This document shows positions 61,155 through 64,000 of a stretch of 64,000 bases of DNA, in pieces. A model generated the notes under the pieces. The model had not been told where the DNA came from and ran no database searches. It worked only from the letters and a program-made list of their open reading frames with translations. The stretch covers positions 249,430 to 313,429 of the forward strand of contig NZ_LMCP01000001.1 in NCBI RefSeq assembly GCF_001425625.1, in the 5' to 3' direction. The number at the start of each line of letters is the position of its first letter. The first letter of the stretch is position 1. The stretch is from Mesorhizobium sp. Root102 (GTDB taxonomy: Bacteria; Pseudomonadota; Alphaproteobacteria; Rhizobiales; Rhizobiaceae). The translations under genes and the position numbers were made by a program.

Positions 61155-61775
61155 TCAGCTCGATTGCGGACCCGGCTTCTTGAGCAGGCCTTCGAGCAGT
61201 TGCTTGAACGCCGTCACCACCTTTTCCGACGTCGCTTCGGGGTCGTTCGAATTGGCGATCCGTTGCGCCGCCTGACTGCTCGCCCCGTTGATCAGCCGCG
61301 AGGCCGTCTCGGGGTCGAGTCTGGAGACGACAACCCCCTCCTCCTGCAGCGTCGTCAGATGGCCGGTCATTGAAGCGATGCACGCATTGGCATTCGGCCA
61401 TTGCGCGGGATCCCCCAGAACCGCCGGGCCATCGCGGAACATGATGCGCTGGATTTCCGGCTCCAGCGCCATCTCGATATAGGTCGTGCATTCGTCGACG
61501 AAACGCTGCCAGCGGGTCGGTGCTCTTGCCGCCACTTCGTTCACGCGCGCCGCCATCTCTCCGTCGATTTCGGCGATGACTGCCTGCAGCAATCCCTTCT
61601 TGTCGCCAAAATGATGATAGAGCGCGCCGCGCGTCAACCCGGCCGAGGCGGTGAAATCATCCATCGAGGCTTCGGCGTAGCCGATCGTGCCGAAAGCATG
61701 GCGGGCCGCCGCGATCAGCTTGGCGCGCGTCTCGGCAATCATCTCCTTGCGGGGGACGTATGCTCTATCTAACAA
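61155..61775 (-). CDS. TetR/AcrR family transcriptional regulator
   Basis: The 206-residue repressor has the N-terminal helix-turn-helix: ETRAKLIAAARHAFGTIGYAEASMDDFTASAGLTRGALYHHFGDKKGLL, and an all-helical C-terminal ligand domain. TTG 61775 is the most upstream start and abuts the palindromic operator; ATG 61742 would shorten the region before helix 1 and has AAGGAG too close. It is divergent from the MFS gene and presumably represses it and itself. The ligand is unknown. Confidence 0.88.
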   Translation of the reverse strand: MLDRAYVPRKEMIAETRAKLIAAARHAFGTIGYAEASMDDFTASAGLTRGALYHHFGDKKGLLQAVIAEIDGEMAARVNEVAARAPTRWQRFVDECTTYIEMALEPEIQRIMFRDGPAVLGDPAQWPNANACIASMTGHLTTLQEEGVVVSRLDPETASRLINGASSQAAQRIANSNDPEATSEKVVTAFKQLLEGLLKKPGPQSS

Positions 61776-61776
61776 T

Positions 61777-61791
61777 CATACGCTTCGTATG
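61777..61791. promoter_or_regulatory. TetR-type operator palindrome
   Basis: CATACG-CTT-CGTATG is a perfect inverted repeat, flanked by ACAAT and ATTGT. A further CGTATG half-site lies at 61757-61762. It sits between the divergent TetR and MFS genes, where autorepression operators of this family are found. Confidence 0.7.
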
Positions 61792-61826
61792 TAATTGTCG
61801 AATCGTCCTTTGTCGAGGAACCACCC

Positions 61827-63047
61827 ATGCAAAATCCCTATTCGGAAATCTTTCGTGCCCCGGGAGCAAAGGGCTTTGCAGCCGCCGGGTTCATCGCGCG
61901 CCTGCCGATCGCCATGGCCCCAATCGGCATCGTGGCGATGCTGTCGCAGACGCGTGGTGAATACTGGCTAGCTGGCGCCGTCTCCGCGACATACGCGCTG
62001 GCCAACGCTTTCGTCGCGCCGCAGATATCGAGACTGGTGGATCGCCTGGGTCAGACACGGATCGTGGTGCCGACCACCATCATTTCCGTGCTGGCTTTCG
62101 CCGTCCTGATAGCGGCGGCCAATCAGGACTGGCCGGTATGGACGTTGTTCGTGTCGGCGTTTCTGGCCGCCGCCATGCCCAGCATGCCGGCAATGGTGCG
62201 TGCGCGCTGGACCGAGATTTTCCGCGGGCGGTCGCAGATGAACACCGCCTTCGCCTTCGAGTCGGCTGCGGACGAGCTGGTCTATATTGCCGGTGCGTCG
62301 CTTTCGGTGGGTTTGAGTGCCGCCCTGTTCCCGGAAGCTGGTGTCCTGGTCAGCACGCTATTCCTCGCCCTTGGCTCGACAGCCTTCATCCTGCAGCGTT
62401 CGACCGAACCGCAAGTGCGGCCGGTCAATCATGTCTCGAGCGGCTCGGCAATCCGGCTCAGGCCGGTGCAGATCATTACCTTTGCCCTGATCTTCATCGG
62501 CGCGACCTTCGCGACGACGGAAGTGAGCACGGTGGCAATCACCAAGGAACTCGGCCAGCCGGGCGCCGCGAGCCTCGTCATCGGCGTTTATGCGCTGGGA
62601 TCGTTCGTGCTCGGCCTCGTCGTCGGCGCGCTCAGCCTGAAGGCGCCGCTGCAACGCCAGCTGGCCATCGCAGTCGCCCTCGTCGCGCTCGGCACGCTGC
62701 TGCCGCTCACCGCCGACACCGTGCCACTGCTGGCGCTGACCGTGTTCATCAGCGGTGTGGCGATCTCGCCGACCTTCATCACCGCCTTCGGCCTGATCGA
62801 GCGGCACGTGCCGGAGGCGATGCTGACCGAAGGCATCACCTGGGTCATGACCGGCATCGGCATCGGCATGGCGCTCGGCTCCTTCGCCGCTGGTGCCGTG
62901 GTGGATGCGTTCGGCGCCCAGAACGGGTTCTGGGTCTCGGTGGCTTCAGGCACAATCGCCCTGGCCACCGTGCTGCTTGGCCAGCGCAGCCTTGCCACTC
63001 ACCAATGCGAACTGGATGGATGCGAAGCGGCAATCCCGGCCGAGTGA
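61827..63047 (+). CDS. MFS transporter
   Basis: The 406-residue protein has about twelve membrane helices and the loop motif LVDRLGQTRIVVP near residue 71 in the place of the MFS motif A. It resembles small-molecule efflux permeases of the YceL/YdeE-like type; the substrate is unknown. GAGGA precedes the ATG. The divergent TetR gene and the palindrome between them suggest drug or metabolite-inducible export. Confidence 0.87.
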   Translation: MQNPYSEIFRAPGAKGFAAAGFIARLPIAMAPIGIVAMLSQTRGEYWLAGAVSATYALANAFVAPQISRLVDRLGQTRIVVPTTIISVLAFAVLIAAANQDWPVWTLFVSAFLAAAMPSMPAMVRARWTEIFRGRSQMNTAFAFESAADELVYIAGASLSVGLSAALFPEAGVLVSTLFLALGSTAFILQRSTEPQVRPVNHVSSGSAIRLRPVQIITFALIFIGATFATTEVSTVAITKELGQPGAASLVIGVYALGSFVLGLVVGALSLKAPLQRQLAIAVALVALGTLLPLTADTVPLLALTVFISGVAISPTFITAFGLIERHVPEAMLTEGITWVMTGIGIGMALGSFAAGAVVDAFGAQNGFWVSVASGTIALATVLLGQRSLATHQCELDGCEAAIPAE

Positions 63048-63054
63048 TAGCCGG

Positions 63055-63104
63055 GGTATGTTGAGATTCGGGTCAGGCCGGCCTCACCTGAATATCGACA
63101 TACC
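63055..63104. repeat. 50-bp near-perfect palindrome
   Basis: Arms 63055-63079 and 63080-63104 are reverse complements with about four mismatches and a central GGCCGGCC. The arm contains GAGATTCGGGTCAGG, nearly the same as the arm of the palindrome at 8929-9053. It lies between the convergent MFS and ribB genes and its last base belongs to the ribB stop codon, so it may act as a bidirectional terminator. Confidence 0.75.
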
Positions 63105-64000
63105 TAGAGTATCTCGGTCTTCGCGATATGGATGCCAAAACCTTCGAGGCCGACATAGTGGCGTTCGCGCGAGGCGATCAGGTTGATCGAGGAAATGCCG
63201 AGATCCTTGAGTATCTGCGCGCCGAGCCCGATCTCGCGCCACTCGTTTTCGCGGCGGCGGGCCTCTTCATGATCCTCACGATCGCCGCTCGTCGGCCGCT
63301 TGCGCTCCTGATGGGCGACGCCGACGGAGCCTTCGCGCAGATAGACGATGACGCCACGCCTGCGCTCGCCCATCGACTTCATGATGCCGTCGAGCCGGTG
63401 GCTGGTGCCGAAGACATCCGTCACCACATCCTCGGAATGCAGGCGCACCGGCACGTCCTCGCCGTCGCGGATGTCGCCGAAGACGATGGCGACGTGATGC
63501 ATGGAGTCCCAGGGCAGCGTGTAGGTGAAGACCTGCGCCTTGCCGCCCAGCGTGTCGATTTCGGAGCAGGCGACGCGCTCGACCAGTGTTTCCTTGCGCT
63601 GCCGGTAGGCAATGAGGTCGGCGACCGAGATCTGCTTCAGGCCATGCTCCTCGGCGAAAGCCTGCACCTGCGGACCGCGCTTGACGGTGCCGTCATCGTT
63701 GACCAACTCGGAAATGACGCCGACCGGCGGCAGGCCGGCGAGCTTGCAGAGATCGACCGCGGCCTCGGTATGACCAGAGCGCATCAGCACCCCGCCCTCG
63801 CGCGCAATCAGCGGGAAGATGTGGCCAGGCCGGACGAAATCCGAGCCGCCGACATTGCCGTTGGCAAGATTTCGAACAGTCAGCGTGCGGTCCTCGGCCG
63901 AAATGCCGGTGGTGGTGCCATGCTTGAAATCGACGCTGACGGTGAAGGCGGTGGTGTGGGCGGAGTCGTTGTCGGCGACCATCGGCGCGAGGTTCAGCCG
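63104..64000 (-). CDS. ribB: 3,4-dihydroxy-2-butanone-4-phosphate synthase with degenerate GTP cyclohydrolase II domain (N-terminus outside window)
   Basis: The frame enters from the right edge; its first visible residues, NLAPMVADNDSAHTTAFTVSVD, are from the middle of the RibB domain, followed by DFVRPGHIFPLIAREGGVLMR and RSGHTEAAVDLCKLAGLPP. The C-terminal half is RibA-like (PVRLHSEDVVTDVFG), but all three zinc cysteines are gone: HSEC reads HSED, and RCDCG reads HRLDG. So only the DHBP synthase activity is expected, and GTP cyclohydrolase II must be encoded elsewhere. About 75 N-terminal residues lie beyond the window. Confidence 0.93.
   Translation of the reverse strand, partial: RLNLAPMVADNDSAHTTAFTVSVDFKHGTTTGISAEDRTLTVRNLANGNVGGSDFVRPGHIFPLIAREGGVLMRSGHTEAAVDLCKLAGLPPVGVISELVNDDGTVKRGPQVQAFAEEHGLKQISVADLIAYRQRKETLVERVACSEIDTLGGKAQVFTYTLPWDSMHHVAIVFGDIRDGEDVPVRLHSEDVVTDVFGTSHRLDGIMKSMGERRRGVIVYLREGSVGVAHQERKRPTSGDREDHEEARRRENEWREIGLGAQILKDLGISSINLIASRERHYVGLEGFGIHIAKTEIL

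Overview
The window is G+C-rich chromosomal DNA of a rhizobial alphaproteobacterium, most likely Mesorhizobium or a close relative in the Phyllobacteriaceae. This rests on gene content and order: a CcrM-type adenine methyltransferase next to mutY and dciA-like genes, a ctaC-ctaD-ctaB-(small ORF)-ctaG-ctaE operon running towards surf1-ispH-thrB-rnhA, a cobalamin riboswitch in front of bluB, an IalB-family protein, a bacterial transglutaminase-like cysteine proteinase, and long extragenic palindromes of the kind scattered through rhizobial genomes. No species call is possible by eye. Most of the window is core housekeeping DNA; no prophage, CRISPR array, intact transposase or toxin cluster was seen.

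Layout. Bases 1-3244 (minus) carry an exopolysaccharide/LPS operon: polyprenyl-phosphate sugar transferase, nucleotide-sugar dehydrogenase and UDP-glucuronate-type 4-epimerase (cut by the window edge), with a perfect 25-bp palindrome upstream. 3640-9796 holds bioY diverging from a metallo-beta-lactamase-fold hydrolase, a DUF1499 membrane protein, an acyl-CoA ligase, a small unknown protein, a DUF427 protein and a secreted polysaccharide deacetylase. 9967-14444 has a heptosyltransferase-like GT9 enzyme, ppdK and a VOC protein. At 14574 lies tRNA-Gln(UUG), followed by a short IS-end-like repeat array and a two-gene block (GT25/O-antigen-ligase fusion plus VanZ-like protein), then smc, a DsbA-type lipoprotein, a DUF721/DciA-like protein, mutY, HAD hydrolase and ccrM. 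25666-33440 holds another HAD enzyme, a lipoprotein, thrC, an M16 peptidase, a RimJ-like acetyltransferase and a 7TM-PAS-GGDEF-EAL protein.

33446-46124 covers YqgE, a DsbD-alpha-like protein, peroxiredoxin, a DUF2938 protein, a phosphatase-like protein, rnhA, thrB, ispH, surf1, DUF983, a broken L,D-transpeptidase remnant and the cytochrome aa3 oxidase operon. 46492-53901 has IalB, tldD, a BTLCP proteinase, two RNA methyltransferases, and a plus-strand membrane hydroxylase/acyltransferase pair inserted between tlyA and dxs. 54002-64000 contains dxs, pirin, DUF2277, xseB, an HDAC-family amidohydrolase, the B12 riboswitch and bluB, an unknown membrane protein, a TetR/MFS pair with a visible operator, and ribB with a degenerate RibA-like domain.

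Genes that work together: respiratory oxidase assembly (CtaB heme O, CtaG copper, SURF1, structural subunits CtaC/D/E); threonine synthesis (ThrB, ThrC); isoprenoids (Dxs, IspH); cobalamin and riboflavin (BluB uses FMNH2; RibB supplies the riboflavin precursor); surface polysaccharides (sugar transferase, dehydrogenase, epimerase, GT9, GT25/ligase). The least explained parts are the GT25/O-antigen-ligase fusion beside tRNA-Gln, the hydroxylase/acyltransferase pair, and the set of long palindromes and duplicated short repeats.
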